Below, one piece after another: positions 1-8,874 of a stretch of 64,000 nucleotides of DNA. This DNA comes from Geobacter sp. OR-1 (GTDB lineage: Bacteria > Desulfobacterota > Desulfuromonadia > Geobacterales > DSM-12255), in assembly GCF_000813145.1 (NCBI RefSeq), contig NZ_BAZF01000002.1, forward strand, positions 248,001 to 312,000, read 5' to 3'. Every line of letters starts with the position of its first letter. The first letter of the stretch is position 1. Under the pieces are notes generated by a model that was not told the DNA's origin, searched no databases, and saw nothing but the letters and a program-made list of their open reading frames with translations. Made by a program: the position numbers and the translations under genes.

Positions 1-1
1 T

Positions 2-565
2 AGGCTTACCATCGATCCCGGCCCTCTTCAGATTGCCGTCGAGGGGGTCGTACAGGCGATTCACTCTGCAGTGTATGAGGTATTGCCACGCCGGGCCGAC
101 TCTGTGTTTCCATTTGTGGCGACGCTCTGGCTCTTCATCGGAGTCGCCAATCTCTCCAGCCTGATTCCCGGTGTCCATTCTCCCACAGGGAATATCTCTG
201 TCACAACCGCCCTGGCGCTGCTGGTCTTTTGCTCTGTTCACTGGTTCGGCATACGAATCGAGGGGCTGCGCCGATACCTGAAGCACTATCTTTCGCCAAG
301 CCCCATCCTGCTGCCGTTTCATATCATTGCCGAAGTTACCCGGACGCTGGCTCTGGCCGTACGTCTGTTCGGCAACATGATGAGTCTGGAGATGGCCGCA
401 TTTATGGTGCTCCTGGTGGCCGGTCTTTTCGCACCCATACCGCTGCTCATGCTTCATATCGTTGAGGCAATAGTTCAGGCCTATATCTTCGGCATGCTGG
501 CTCTGATGTATATCGCCGGCGCTATCCAGACGCTGGAAGCCAGGCAGCCCCTGAAGGAGGAATAA
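2..565 (+). CDS. atpB: N-type F-ATPase subunit a (5' end outside window)
   Basis: Integral-membrane stator subunit that forms the ion half-channels beside the c-ring. The reading frame is open from base 2, so the start lies left of the window and 187 residues are visible. The segment LAVRLFGNM carries the essential stator arginine of all F-type a subunits, followed by the usual C-terminal helices. The frame ends two bases before the c-subunit gene, as in N-ATPase operons, whose usual order is atpD-C-Q-R-B-E-F-A-G. Only B, E, F, A and G are seen here. The N-ATPase assignment rests on this gene order and on the fused b subunit downstream. Confidence 0.92.
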   Translation, partial: RLTIDPGPLQIAVEGVVQAIHSAVYEVLPRRADSVFPFVATLWLFIGVANLSSLIPGVHSPTGNISVTTALALLVFCSVHWFGIRIEGLRRYLKHYLSPSPILLPFHIIAEVTRTLALAVRLFGNMMSLEMAAFMVLLVAGLFAPIPLLMLHIVEAIVQAYIFGMLALMYIAGAIQTLEARQPLKEE

Positions 566-567
566 AT

Positions 568-834
568 ATGACCCCGATATCCTGGTTTGTACTCGCATCG
601 ACGGTAGTGGCGGTGATCGCCATGTCCGTCGGGATTATTGCGCCAGCAAACGCCATGGGCAAAGCGATCTGCACCGCCCTGGAATCCCTGGCCCGCCAGC
701 CGGAAGCCGAGAAATCACTGAGCAGGACACTCTTCATCGGTCTTGCCATGATTGAATCCCTGGCCATCTACTGTCTGGTGATTGTGCTGATTGTGCTCTT
801 CCGGAATCCCTTGCTTGAATACCTCCTCAAATAG
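568..834 (+). CDS. atpE: N-type F-ATPase subunit c
   Basis: Proteolipid of the rotor ring, 88 residues, a two-helix hairpin joined by the polar loop LARQPEAE. The ion-binding carboxylate is the Glu of AMIESLAIY in helix 2. The following Ser and the Tyr five residues after the Glu match Na+-type rings. However, the Thr that follows Ser in Ilyobacter is Leu here, and in my alignment the helix-1 Gln position falls on Met. By eye the Na+ ligand set is therefore incomplete and the coupling ion cannot be assigned. The gene starts two bases after atpB, with a GGAGG overlapping the atpB 3' end. Confidence 0.93.
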   Translation: MTPISWFVLASTVVAVIAMSVGIIAPANAMGKAICTALESLARQPEAEKSLSRTLFIGLAMIESLAIYCLVIVLIVLFRNPLLEYLLK

Positions 835-846
835 CGGAGGAACCCC

Positions 847-1593
847 ATGGAACTCGACCTGACCACCTTCCTGATGGAAGTTGTCAATTTCATGATCCTC
901 GTCTGGATTATGAACCGGCTACTGTATAAACCGGTCCAGGCGGTCATCGCCAAACGGCTGGCAGCCATGGATCAGATGCGTTCAGAGGCTGAGCGGATCC
1001 GCACCGAAGCGACCGAACTGAGCCAGACCTATCACGGACGTCTGGCTACATGGGATGCAGAGAAAACGGAGTTGCGCCGCCAGTTGCAGACCGAGATTGC
1101 GGCTGAGCGTCAACGTCTGACAGCCGACCTGGATCAAGAACTCGACGGAATGCGCGACAAGGCCCGGATCGCGGAAGAGCGCCAGGTCGAGGAACGGGTC
1201 CGCCTGAGTGAAGAACGTGCCATCGCCCATGCTGGTCGGTTTGCAGCACATTTGCTGAGCCGCATCGCCACTCCGGAACTGGGAAAGCAACTCATGGATA
1301 TGCTGCTTGAAGACCTGGCGGCACTTCCCGATGAGCAGCATCGTTCCATAGTTGAATCGCTCGGCAGGGTAGACTCCGTGGTTCGTGTGGCAAGCGCCTA
1401 TCCGCTTCCTGATGATTCATCACAACATTTTGAAGTACGTTTCCGTGAGGTCTTTCCTGCTGCCAAACAGTTCAGTTTCAGTGTCAATGAAGCGCTTCTG
1501 GCCGGAATCCGCGTGAACACCGGCCCATGGAACCTCTCTGCCAACCTCAAGGATGAACTTTCCTTCTTTCAGGGTGGAATAAATGGCGACTGA
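847..1593 (+). CDS. atpF: N-type F-ATPase subunit b with delta-like C-terminus
   Basis: Peripheral-stalk subunit of 248 residues. An N-terminal membrane helix (about residues 8-25) is followed by a long charged coiled coil (about 35-135) and then a globular tail of about 100 residues. Ordinary b subunits are near 160 residues. The extra C-terminus is typical of N-ATPases, which lack a separate delta gene and carry a delta-like region on b. No delta gene lies between this gene and atpA, in agreement. Its last 11 bases overlap the atpA start, suggesting translational coupling. Confidence 0.9.
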   Translation: MELDLTTFLMEVVNFMILVWIMNRLLYKPVQAVIAKRLAAMDQMRSEAERIRTEATELSQTYHGRLATWDAEKTELRRQLQTEIAAERQRLTADLDQELDGMRDKARIAEERQVEERVRLSEERAIAHAGRFAAHLLSRIATPELGKQLMDMLLEDLAALPDEQHRSIVESLGRVDSVVRVASAYPLPDDSSQHFEVRFREVFPAAKQFSFSVNEALLAGIRVNTGPWNLSANLKDELSFFQGGINGD

Positions 1594-3103
1594 AACCATG
1601 CCAGCATCATCATCTCCTGTACTGACCTCGCCACTTGCAGACCTGGAGGCAAGGCTTACGGGATATCAACCGGCAACCCGTGTCAAGGAGCGTGGGATGG
1701 TCGTTGCCGTGGGTGATGGTGTGGCATGGATTCGCTGCCTTCCCTCAGCGGCTCTCGATGATGTCATCGCCCTGGAAGATGGCAGCCGGGCGCTGGTCTT
1801 CCATCTGGGCAAAGAACTGGTAGGCGCCATACTGCTCAAACAGACCGACCGCCTCACCGCCGGAACCGGAGCGCTGCTGTCCGGTGCCAGACCGACGGTT
1901 CCCGTGGGCGACCCACTGCTTGGAAGAGTCGTGGATCCATTGGGCCATCCGCTCGATGGTCTGCCGGCTCCGGTTAACTGCACACGCCGTGAGATCTTCG
2001 GGCCGTCGCCGTCGATTCTGGCGCGTACCTTTGTTAATGCCCCCCTCTACAGCGGAACAACCATGATCGACACCATGATCCCGATCGGCAAGGGGCAGCG
2101 CCAGTTGATTATCGGCGGGTCATCCACCGGGAAGAGTTCCCTGGCGCTTGACGCAATCATCAGCCAGCACGGCAGCGGCGTTCACTGCATCTACGTTCTG
2201 ATCGGTCAGAAGCGTTCCAAGGCGGTCAACATTGTCGAGACATTGCGTACAACCGGGGCGCTTGCGCATACATCCGTTGTTGTTGCCGAGGCGTTTGAAC
2301 TCCCCGGCCTCAAATACCTGGCCCCCTTTGCCGGATGCGCCATCGCCGAAGAGTGGATGAAGCAGGGGAAGGATACTCTGATCGTGTATGACGACCTCTC
2401 CCTGCACGCCCAGACCTATCGTGAGATCTCTCTGCTGCTGCGGCGACCGCCAGGGCGTGAGGCCTATCCCGGTGACATTTTTTACCTTCACGCACGCCTG
2501 CTGGAGCGCTCCACCGTACTTGACGCAAGCCACGGAGGCGGAAGCATGACTGCGTTGCCAATCATCGAGATCCAGCAGGGTGAACTGGCCGCCTATATAC
2601 CCACCAACCTGATCTCGATTACCGACGGGCAGATCTATCTCGATCAGGAACTCTTCGCCGCAGGCTTTCTTCCGGCCATCGACATCACCCGTTCCGTATC
2701 GCGCATCGGTGGCAAGGCCCAGCACCAAAGAGTCAAAGAAGATGTCGGACGAATGAAACTTGACTACCTCCAGTTTCTGGAATTGGAAGTGTTCACCAGG
2801 TTCGGCGCACGTCTTGAGGCTTCGGTCGAGGCCAGGATCAGGCGTGGCAAGGTGCTGAGGGAACTGCTCCGGCAGGAGCGGCGTGCGCCACTACCGGTTG
2901 AGTACCAACTGACTTGGCTCATTGCCTTCAATGAAGGGCTTCTGGACGGCAAGACGCCGGAAGAAATTCCGTATCTGATGAAGCGTCTCAGGGCTGCTGC
3001 TAAGGAAGGGGGATGTGCCCTGGAAAGCAGCCGGGAGAGATGGCGCGAACTTGTTATGGAAGCGTTGGCTGATCATGGTGGGGCAGATGGCCGGGCGGCG
3101 TGA
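1583..3103 (+). CDS. atpA: N-type F-ATPase subunit alpha
   Basis: Non-catalytic nucleotide-binding F1 subunit, 506 residues, normal family length. The P-loop reads GGSSTGKSS instead of the GDRQTGKT of housekeeping alpha subunits, one of the differences that mark the N-type branch. The alpha-specific segment [14 protein letters not shown] is present near residue 370. The start ATG lies inside the end of atpF. The 3' end overlaps the proposed start of atpG by 29 bases, so the whole cluster is one coupled operon. Confidence 0.93.
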   Translation: MATETMPASSSPVLTSPLADLEARLTGYQPATRVKERGMVVAVGDGVAWIRCLPSAALDDVIALEDGSRALVFHLGKELVGAILLKQTDRLTAGTGALLSGARPTVPVGDPLLGRVVDPLGHPLDGLPAPVNCTRREIFGPSPSILARTFVNAPLYSGTTMIDTMIPIGKGQRQLIIGGSSTGKSSLALDAIISQHGSGVHCIYVLIGQKRSKAVNIVETLRTTGALAHTSVVVAEAFELPGLKYLAPFAGCAIAEEWMKQGKDTLIVYDDLSLHAQTYREISLLLRRPPGREAYPGDIFYLHARLLERSTVLDASHGGGSMTALPIIEIQQGELAAYIPTNLISITDGQIYLDQELFAAGFLPAIDITRSVSRIGGKAQHQRVKEDVGRMKLDYLQFLELEVFTRFGARLEASVEARIRRGKVLRELLRQERRAPLPVEYQLTWLIAFNEGLLDGKTPEEIPYLMKRLRAAAKEGGCALESSRERWRELVMEALADHGGADGRAA

Positions 3104-3965
3104 ACTTCAACGGCGTTTGCGCTCCCTGAGTGATATCGACACCATTCTCGGGGTTATGAAAAACCTGGCCATGATGGAGGCCGGTAAACTCTCCCGAATT
3201 CTTGTCGCCCAACGGGAGATGGTGACAAGCCTTGAGGATACAGCCTCTGATTTTATGACCTGGTTTCCGCCCCCGCAACGGTCTTCGCAGGAAACGAAGG
3301 TGCTGCTGCTGGTTGGTTCACAGCGTGGTCTCTGCGGTGACTTCAACGACCTCCTGCTCGCAGCACTGCCACAACCTGAGCATGACAACGGCACATCACA
3401 CATGATCTCCGTCGGAGCCAAACTTGCGGGCAGATTGCAGGTGGACACGCATCTGGATGGCCCCCATGCTGTCGAGGAAATCGGGCAGGTTATTTATCGG
3501 GTCATGGATGCTATCAACGCTCTGCTCATTCGTGCCGATAGCGACCACAACCCTCTTCGGTTATCCGCTCTCTACCATGACCCGGACAGCGGAATCGTCG
3601 AAGTCAGGACTCTTGCCCCCTTAGTCGGGCCTACTGGCAGGCCTGTACCATCTGACAACGTTGCCCCTCATCTGAATATTGCACCATCAGTATTCTATGC
3701 CCAGTTGATGGAGCAGCACCTGCTGGCAGCGATAACCGAACTGTTCCACCGTTCCCTCATGTCAGAAAGCCGTTACCGGCTCAATCACATTGAGGGCGCA
3801 TCGCACCGCATAGAGAGACGTGTCGACGAGTTGCAGAGGAAACAGAATATAGCCCGGCAAGAGGAGATCATCGAAGAGATTGAGGCGATACTGGCTGGTG
3901 TTGGCCTCAATGAGTCAGATACTGAGGAGGTGAAGCCGGTCACTCGGTCGGCGAAGCAAGACTGA
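3075..3965 (+). CDS. atpG: N-type F-ATPase subunit gamma
   Basis: Central rotor shaft, 296 residues from the chosen start. I place the start at the ATG at 3075 (protein begins [11 protein letters not shown]), because the longer frame from 3015 adds 20 residues unlike gamma. The ATG at 3087 is the alternative. The N-terminal helix ([24 protein letters not shown]) and the C-terminal helix with the repeated [12 protein letters not shown] pattern form the antiparallel coiled coil of the shaft. The middle domain contains [14 protein letters not shown], the hallmark of gamma. It is the last gene of the operon; about 170 bases of AT-rich spacer follow with no clear terminator. Confidence 0.9.
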   Translation: MVGQMAGRRELQRRLRSLSDIDTILGVMKNLAMMEAGKLSRILVAQREMVTSLEDTASDFMTWFPPPQRSSQETKVLLLVGSQRGLCGDFNDLLLAALPQPEHDNGTSHMISVGAKLAGRLQVDTHLDGPHAVEEIGQVIYRVMDAINALLIRADSDHNPLRLSALYHDPDSGIVEVRTLAPLVGPTGRPVPSDNVAPHLNIAPSVFYAQLMEQHLLAAITELFHRSLMSESRYRLNHIEGASHRIERRVDELQRKQNIARQEEIIEEIEAILAGVGLNESDTEEVKPVTRSAKQD

Positions 3966-4136
3966 GAGCTGAATCTGAAATTTAACACGGGTCACGACAG
4001 AACCATCTCGAATACATACGATTACTATGATATTTTTTTAAAGATCTAAAGTTAATAACTCCTGAGCCGAACAATCTCAAAACACATGTGATAAAAGATT
4101 TTTCACCGTCACCACTTCATAGAAAGGAGATTTGCT

Positions 4137-5378
4137 TTGAAAACAATGCTGAATAAGTTGGCTCTTGCAGTCGTACTTTTCGGAATGCTCTGTACGACAG
4201 CTTATGCAGCCGGCCAAAGCGGTTGCATCACCTGCCATGCTGATGATGCAAAGATGAAGGTTCTTGTCACCTTTATTCCACCGCTAGAAGGCGAAGGCGA
4301 AGGCTGAGCTGGGAAACCTCCGCCAGTTTCGGCGGAGCAGTATTACAAGGGGTTCGTAGTCGATAAGGCTGTTATAGCGAAAGACCCCCATTTTGAAGAA
4401 GGGTGTTCGTCCTGTCATAAGGGTGATGAAAAGGCACTGGACAAGGTTGCAGCCCACAAGGGTTTAGTTAAGCGGCCTTCAGACAACCTGGCTGTTTGTG
4501 GCCGTTGCCATGAGGCAATTGCAAAAAACTTCAAGAACTCGCTGCATTATACGACTGCAGGGCTCAAGCACGGCATTCAGGGAAGAATGGGAACTGCCGA
4601 AGGGAAACTGTTCAACGAGAAGGTTTTTACGAAAGCCTGCAACAGCTGCCATGCAGCCTGTGGCGATTGCCATGTTAAGGTTCCGGTTATCGGTGGCCTA
4701 AACATCGGTTTAATCAAAGGGCATACATTTGTCCGGCGAGATGAAGGAAAGACCTGCGCACTCTGCCACGGTGGTCGTGTTTATCCCGAGTTTACCGGTG
4801 AATATGGCGGCACTCCTGATGTCCATTACCAGAAGGGGATGATCTGTCTTGATTGCCACAAACAGAGTGAGTCTCACGGCGATGGCACCATCCAGACAAA
4901 TCGTAAGGAGATCAAAGAGCGCCCTTCCTGCCAGAAGTGTCATCCGGTTGGCAGTGATAAGAGTGACAAGGCTAAAGAGGCTCACGCTGCGCATAATGGA
5001 AAACTGAGTTGTGTGGCGTGTCACTCATCAGGTGGCTATCGCAACTGCACCAACTGTCATGAAGGTAAAGGGGCTACATCAACCCCCGGCTTTATCCTCG
5101 GACTTAATCCTCGTGACAAGAAAACCGTCACCACACTCAGGATCATCCCGACCGTACGCGACACCTTTGCAGAGTCGGGGGTCAAGATGGAAAAATTTGA
5201 TGCTCTGCCCAATTACTGGGACACATCCCCTCACAATATCAAAAAACGAACCGACCGTACCAGGTCGTGTGATACCTGCCACGTTGAAAAAACTAGCTTT
5301 CTGACCAAGGAAATTCTTATAAAAGGCGGATCAAAGGCCAACGAGGAGCTCATTCGCGAGCCCAAACCACTCAAGTAA
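4137..5378 (+). CDS. Predicted selenocysteine-containing 11-haem c-type cytochrome (ExtKL-like)
   Basis: Periplasmic electron-transfer protein of 413 residues if the in-frame TGA at 4305-4307 (codon 57) is read as selenocysteine. The frame is otherwise open from the TTG at 4137, which has AGGAG seven bases upstream, to the TAA at 5378. Residues 1-24 are a signal peptide. CxxCH motifs lie on both sides of the TGA: CITCH before it, then CSSCH, CGRCH, CNSCH, CGDCH, CALCH, CLDCH, CQKCH, CVACH, CTNCH and CDTCH, making eleven haems. A perfect 7-bp hairpin just after the TGA fits a bacterial SECIS. From memory, Geobacter has a Sec-containing cytochrome of this type once annotated as two genes, extK and extL, in a selenite/tellurite operon; I could not verify the match. 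The rhodanese 10 bases downstream supports that setting. The alternative is a nonsense mutation, but the downstream 350 codons look fully conserved. Confidence 0.82.
4308..4340 (+). promoter_or_regulatory. Putative bacterial SECIS element
   Basis: CTCCGCC at 4318-4324 pairs perfectly with GGCGGAG at 4331-4337 around the loop AGTTTC. The loop opens 17 bases after the in-frame TGA and has G at its second position. Both agree with the published bacterial SECIS rules (loop roughly 16-37 nt after the UGA, a G in the first two loop positions). It would bind SelB to recode the UGA. Confidence 0.75.
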
Positions 5379-5388
5379 AGGAGATAGC

Positions 5389-6279
5389 ATGAAGAAATCA
5401 GGTCTGCTTATTCTAATATTGCTGGTACTGTGTGCCATACCGGTTTGGGGGGCGTCGCTGCCTGCCATTGTTACAACCGAATGGCTGGAACAAAACCTTA
5501 CCAACCCCAACCTCCGTATTATTGATATTAGAAAGCTGGAAGAGTATAAAGCCGGCCATGTTCCAGGTGCTGTAAACGCGTTTTATGGTAGTTGGGCCAT
5601 AACTGTCAAACCAATGGACAACCAGGTGCCGGATCTGGAAGACCTTCAGGACGTAGTCCGCAGTGCAGGAATCGGAGAAAATACCATGGTCGTTGTGGTT
5701 GGTAAAATCGATACCATCCCTGACCAGGTCAATGCTCCACGGGTCGCCTGGACTCTCCAGTATGCAGGAATCAAACAGGCAGCGTTTCTTGACGGCGGCA
5801 TGAACAAGTGGGTTGCTGATAAGAAACCGATGGCAACCGATATGGTTAAGATTGCGCCAACAAATATATCCATCAAGTTCCAGAAAAACATGATGGCCTA
5901 CAAAACCGATGTCACTGCCGGCAAGTCACTGCTGGTCGATTCAAGACTTCCTGAATACTATTTCGGCGCCAGCAAGGTTCCCCATGTAAAAAGACCGGGC
6001 AAGATTCCCGGTGCAGTGCTGTTACCATCAGCATGGCTCTTCAAGAAGGATGGCACCCTCCGCGACGTTCCAGAAATTGAAGCCATGGCAGTAGGTGTAG
6101 TTGGAAAAGACAAGACAAAGGACATGATCCTATACTGCGACAGCGGTCGTCTGTCTGCCGGTTTTGTCTATGTTCTCACAAATGTCCTGGGTTACACGAA
6201 CGTCCGTATGTATGACGACTCCCTGCAGGACTGGGTAGAAGACCCGAAGGCTCCGCTGGCCATGTATAACTGGAACTGA
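5389..6279 (+). CDS. Periplasmic tandem-rhodanese sulfurtransferase
   Basis: Two rhodanese domains behind a signal peptide (cleavage near residue 21, after VWG). In the N-terminal domain (about 25-140) the active-site Cys is absent, the loop position reading VVVGKIDT. The C-terminal domain (about 165-290) has Cys in YCDSGRLS, so one domain is structural and one catalytic, as in thiosulfate sulfurtransferases. The gene follows the selenoprotein cytochrome by 10 bases with AAAGGAG ahead of its ATG, so they are probably co-transcribed. It may handle sulfane-sulfur or selenium-sulfur intermediates during oxyanion reduction; that role is inference. Confidence 0.85.
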   Translation: MKKSGLLILILLVLCAIPVWGASLPAIVTTEWLEQNLTNPNLRIIDIRKLEEYKAGHVPGAVNAFYGSWAITVKPMDNQVPDLEDLQDVVRSAGIGENTMVVVVGKIDTIPDQVNAPRVAWTLQYAGIKQAAFLDGGMNKWVADKKPMATDMVKIAPTNISIKFQKNMMAYKTDVTAGKSLLVDSRLPEYYFGASKVPHVKRPGKIPGAVLLPSAWLFKKDGTLRDVPEIEAMAVGVVGKDKTKDMILYCDSGRLSAGFVYVLTNVLGYTNVRMYDDSLQDWVEDPKAPLAMYNWN

Positions 6280-6300
6280 CTTTTGATCATCCCCCATCTT

Positions 6301-6331
6301 ACCCCAGCGGCTTAGTGACAGCCGCTGGGGT
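6301..6331 (+). terminator. Stem-loop after the cytochrome-rhodanese unit
   Basis: ACCCCAGCGGCT at 6301-6312 pairs perfectly with 6320-6331 around a 7-base loop. There is no T run after it, so it may be a transcript-stabilising or factor-assisted end rather than a classical intrinsic terminator. Confidence 0.6.
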
Positions 6332-6434
6332 ATCCCATCAGAGCTATATCAGCTGTTCATCTAATACTTACCCCCTGCCGAAAGAAAATCACACATACAC
6401 CTCGAACCGGGCGACCCATTTGCGCTAAAAAGAT

Positions 6435-6473
6435 TTGACAAACCGACACTCAAGCACTATATGATTATATAGT
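6435..6473 (+). promoter_or_regulatory. arsR promoter with overlapping ArsR-type operator
   Basis: TTGACA at 6435-6440 and TATATG at 6458-6463 are spaced by 17 bases. A perfect inverted repeat, ACTATAT-gatt-ATATAGT (6456-6473), lies across the -10 box, about 20 bases before the arsR start. The size and placement are typical of ArsR/SmtB autorepression. Confidence 0.75.
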
Positions 6474-6493
6474 CATTACATGAAAGGATGCCT

Positions 6494-6808
6494 ATGAAAG
6501 ACCTTGTTGATTTCCGTGCTGATATTTTGAAGGCCCTGGCTCAGCCGACCCGTCTTAAGATCATTGACTTTCTGCGTGGCGGCGAGCGCTGCGTTTGTGA
6601 GATTTTCCCAGCCATCAGCGAGGAGCAATCCAATACCTCCCGGCACCTGAGCATGATGCTTTCTGCAGGTGTTCTTTCCCGTCGCAAGGATGGGCTGAAG
6701 ATCTATTATGCCATCAAGCATCCGGAGATTCTTGATGTAGTTGATATGGTCACTCTGATTGTAAAGCAGGAGATATCGGAACGACACAAACTGTTGAAAG
6801 CTGTGTAA
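6494..6808 (+). CDS. arsR: ArsR/SmtB-family metalloregulator
   Basis: Winged-helix repressor of 104 residues. The metal-sensing motif ERCVCEI sits at the start of the DNA-binding helix region, as in As(III)-sensing ArsR proteins (ELCVCDL type), followed by NTSRHLSMMLSAGVL, the recognition helix, and RRKDGLKIYY, the wing. I use the ATG at 6494 because AAAGG lies six bases upstream; an in-frame ATG at 6488 has that sequence directly against it. The palindrome over its own promoter suggests autorepression, and the downstream DUF2703, permease and carrier genes are the likely regulon. Confidence 0.9.
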   Translation: MKDLVDFRADILKALAQPTRLKIIDFLRGGERCVCEIFPAISEEQSNTSRHLSMMLSAGVLSRRKDGLKIYYAIKHPEILDVVDMVTLIVKQEISERHKLLKAV

Positions 6809-6822
6809 AGGAGTAGATTGCC

Positions 6823-7212
6823 ATGGAAGAACTGACCATCGAATGGCGGCATTACGACAAGGACGGGGCTACCTGTGACCGTTGCACAGCAACCGGCTCG
6901 TCGGTCAAAGAGGTCATGGCAGAACTGACCAATGAACTTGCTGGCAAGGGGATCACCGTCGCTTTCATCGAAACGAAACTGCCAGAAGAACAGATGGTGC
7001 AATCGAACCTGGTACTGTTTAACGGAGTACCGCTGGAAGAGGTTCTTGACAATGCCGCAGCGGATGAAAGCCACTGCTCGTCCTGCTCCTGCATGACCGG
7101 CTCGGAAACCACTTGCCGGACAGTCGCGTACGAAGGCGAGATACACGAAGAGATACCCGCTGACTTGATACGGCTGGCTGCATACAAAGCACTCGGACTC
7201 GACCAAAAGTAA
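6823..7212 (+). CDS. DUF2703-family Cys-rich protein
   Basis: A 129-residue soluble protein with an N-terminal thioredoxin-fold-like region (IEWRHYDKDGATCDRC) and a Cys cluster (SHCSSCSCMTG) near residue 88. The family recurs in arsenic and mercury clusters beside ArsR and permeases. Its biochemical role is not established, and metalloid or thiol handling is inferred from the Cys pattern and neighbours. It begins 14 bases after arsR, with AAAGGAG ahead of its ATG. Confidence 0.75.
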   Translation: MEELTIEWRHYDKDGATCDRCTATGSSVKEVMAELTNELAGKGITVAFIETKLPEEQMVQSNLVLFNGVPLEEVLDNAAADESHCSSCSCMTGSETTCRTVAYEGEIHEEIPADLIRLAAYKALGLDQK

Positions 7213-7263
7213 ATTTTTTTGTCTCATTAAGTGAGTAAATAATCAAAGGCTCATGGAGTTTTC

Positions 7264-8211
7264 ATGCTTAAAAGTTTCGCCGATTACATTGTATTCAACC
7301 TCTTTGGTCTCGTTCCCGGTACACGCTCAGGCGAAGCGCTCGACTTCTTTATCTACGACACACTAAAGATATTTCTGCTGCTCACCACCATCATTTATCT
7401 GGTTGCTATCATACGCACCTCTTTCCCTCCTGAGCGGACCAAGCGAATCCTCTCACACAAGCGCGAGTATGTTGGCAATGTGATGGCTGCGCTGCTTGGC
7501 ATCGTCACTCCGTTCTGCTCCTGTTCTGCGGTACCGCTGTTTATCGGTTTCGTTGAATCCGGAGTTCCGCTGGGAGTAACGTTCTCCTTTCTGATCTCAT
7601 CGCCAATGGTCAATGAAGTTGCGCTGATAATGCTCTGGGGGCTGTTCGGCTGGAAGATCGCCTTGATCTATATCGGTACCGGCCTCTTGGTTGCCATTGT
7701 CGCAGGCATTGTCATTGGTAAGTTGAAGATGGAAAAGTACGTGCAGGATTACGTCTGGGAGATGCAGGTTGGCAACAGTGAGATCAAGATCATGTCGTGG
7801 CGTGAAAAGTTCGATTACGCACGTGAATACACTCTCGGGCTGTTAAAGAAGATCTGGCCATATGTAGTGGTTGGTGTCGGCATCGGTGCTTTTATTCACG
7901 GGTATGTGCCGCAGGATTTCCTTGCCAAATGGGCCGGTCGGGACAACCCGTTCGCTGTGCCGGTGGCAGTGGCGCTTGGTGTTCCCCTGTACAGCAATGC
8001 CGCCGGAGTTATCCCGATCGTGCAGGCGCTAACAGCCAAGGGGATGGCTATCGGCACTGTGCTGGCATTTATGATGGCAGTAACAGCACTGTCATTGCCT
8101 GAGGCTGTCATTCTCAGCAATGTCCTGAAGAAACCGCTGCTGGCGACCTTCTTCGGGATCGTGGCTACGGCAATCGTCATTGTCGGGTATCTGTTCAATG
8201 CGATTCTGTAA
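7264..8211 (+). CDS. ArsP/DUF318-type permease
   Basis: Polytopic inner-membrane protein of 315 residues with about eight helices in two homologous halves. The first half carries FCSCSAVP and SSPMVNEVAL, and the second half GVPLYSNAAGVIPI. These are the paired motifs of the UPF0718/ArsP permease family, whose characterised members export organoarsenicals or other soft metalloids. It sits in the same strand run as arsR and DUF2703. The actual substrate cannot be told from sequence. Confidence 0.85.
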   Translation: MLKSFADYIVFNLFGLVPGTRSGEALDFFIYDTLKIFLLLTTIIYLVAIIRTSFPPERTKRILSHKREYVGNVMAALLGIVTPFCSCSAVPLFIGFVESGVPLGVTFSFLISSPMVNEVALIMLWGLFGWKIALIYIGTGLLVAIVAGIVIGKLKMEKYVQDYVWEMQVGNSEIKIMSWREKFDYAREYTLGLLKKIWPYVVVGVGIGAFIHGYVPQDFLAKWAGRDNPFAVPVAVALGVPLYSNAAGVIPIVQALTAKGMAIGTVLAFMMAVTALSLPEAVILSNVLKKPLLATFFGIVATAIVIVGYLFNAIL

Positions 8212-8226
8212 AGGATACAATCAGGC

Positions 8227-8874
8227 ATGAAAGAGCGAAACTACAGATATGCGAGTCTGCTGGCCCTGTTTACGATTTTCTATAATCTGGCAGAAGGGGT
8301 TGTTTCGATATGGCTCGGGGTTGCAGATGAAACGCTGGCACTGTTCGGCTTTGGCGTGGATTCCTTCATCGAGGTGATTTCTGCAATCGGTGTCTGGCAC
8401 ATGCTACGGAGGATTCGTGCCAATGGCAATGAGACCAGGGACGAATTCGAGCAGCGTGCACTGCGTATCACCGGATCCGCCTTCTACGTTCTGACAATCG
8501 GTTTGATTCTGACGGCAGGACTCAACCTTTATCAGAGTCACAAGCCGGAGACAACAGTCTGGGGCATCGTTGTCTCGGTGGTCTCAATCTCGTTCATGTG
8601 GGTTCTGATCCGTCAGAAGACAACGGTTGGCAAGACGCTCAAATCTCCTGCCATTCTGGCTGATGCTGCCTGTTCACGCGCATGTCTCTATCTGTCACTC
8701 GTATTGATGGCAGCAAGCGTTGGCTATGAGTTGACTGGAATCGGCAGTCTGGACTCCATCGGAGCCATTCTAATTGCATGGCTGACGTTCAAAGAAGGGA
8801 AGGAATCTTTCGCAAAGGCAAAAGGGATGAACTGCTCATGCAATTGTAGTTGCAGTCGGACAGAAACGCCATGA
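8227..8874 (+). CDS. CDF-like transporter lacking the cytoplasmic domain, with Cys tail
   Basis: A 215-residue membrane protein of six helices matching the transmembrane half of cation diffusion facilitators: GVDSFIEVISAIGVWH in helix 2 and ILADAACSRACLYLSL in helix 5. The C-terminal metal-binding domain of normal CDF proteins is missing. In its place is a short tail, NCSCNCSCSR, with four closely spaced cysteines that could ligate a soft metal. It overlaps the next carrier gene by four bases (ATGA), so the two may act together. Confidence 0.8.
   Translation: MKERNYRYASLLALFTIFYNLAEGVVSIWLGVADETLALFGFGVDSFIEVISAIGVWHMLRRIRANGNETRDEFEQRALRITGSAFYVLTIGLILTAGLNLYQSHKPETTVWGIVVSVVSISFMWVLIRQKTTVGKTLKSPAILADAACSRACLYLSLVLMAASVGYELTGIGSLDSIGAILIAWLTFKEGKESFAKAKGMNCSCNCSCSRTETP

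Noticed and set aside
4305-4307. Cytochrome TGA as a simple nonsense mutation
   Set aside because: About 350 downstream codons with ten haem motifs stay in frame and a hairpin with correct SECIS spacing follows, so recoding is the better explanation. Mutation is not excluded.
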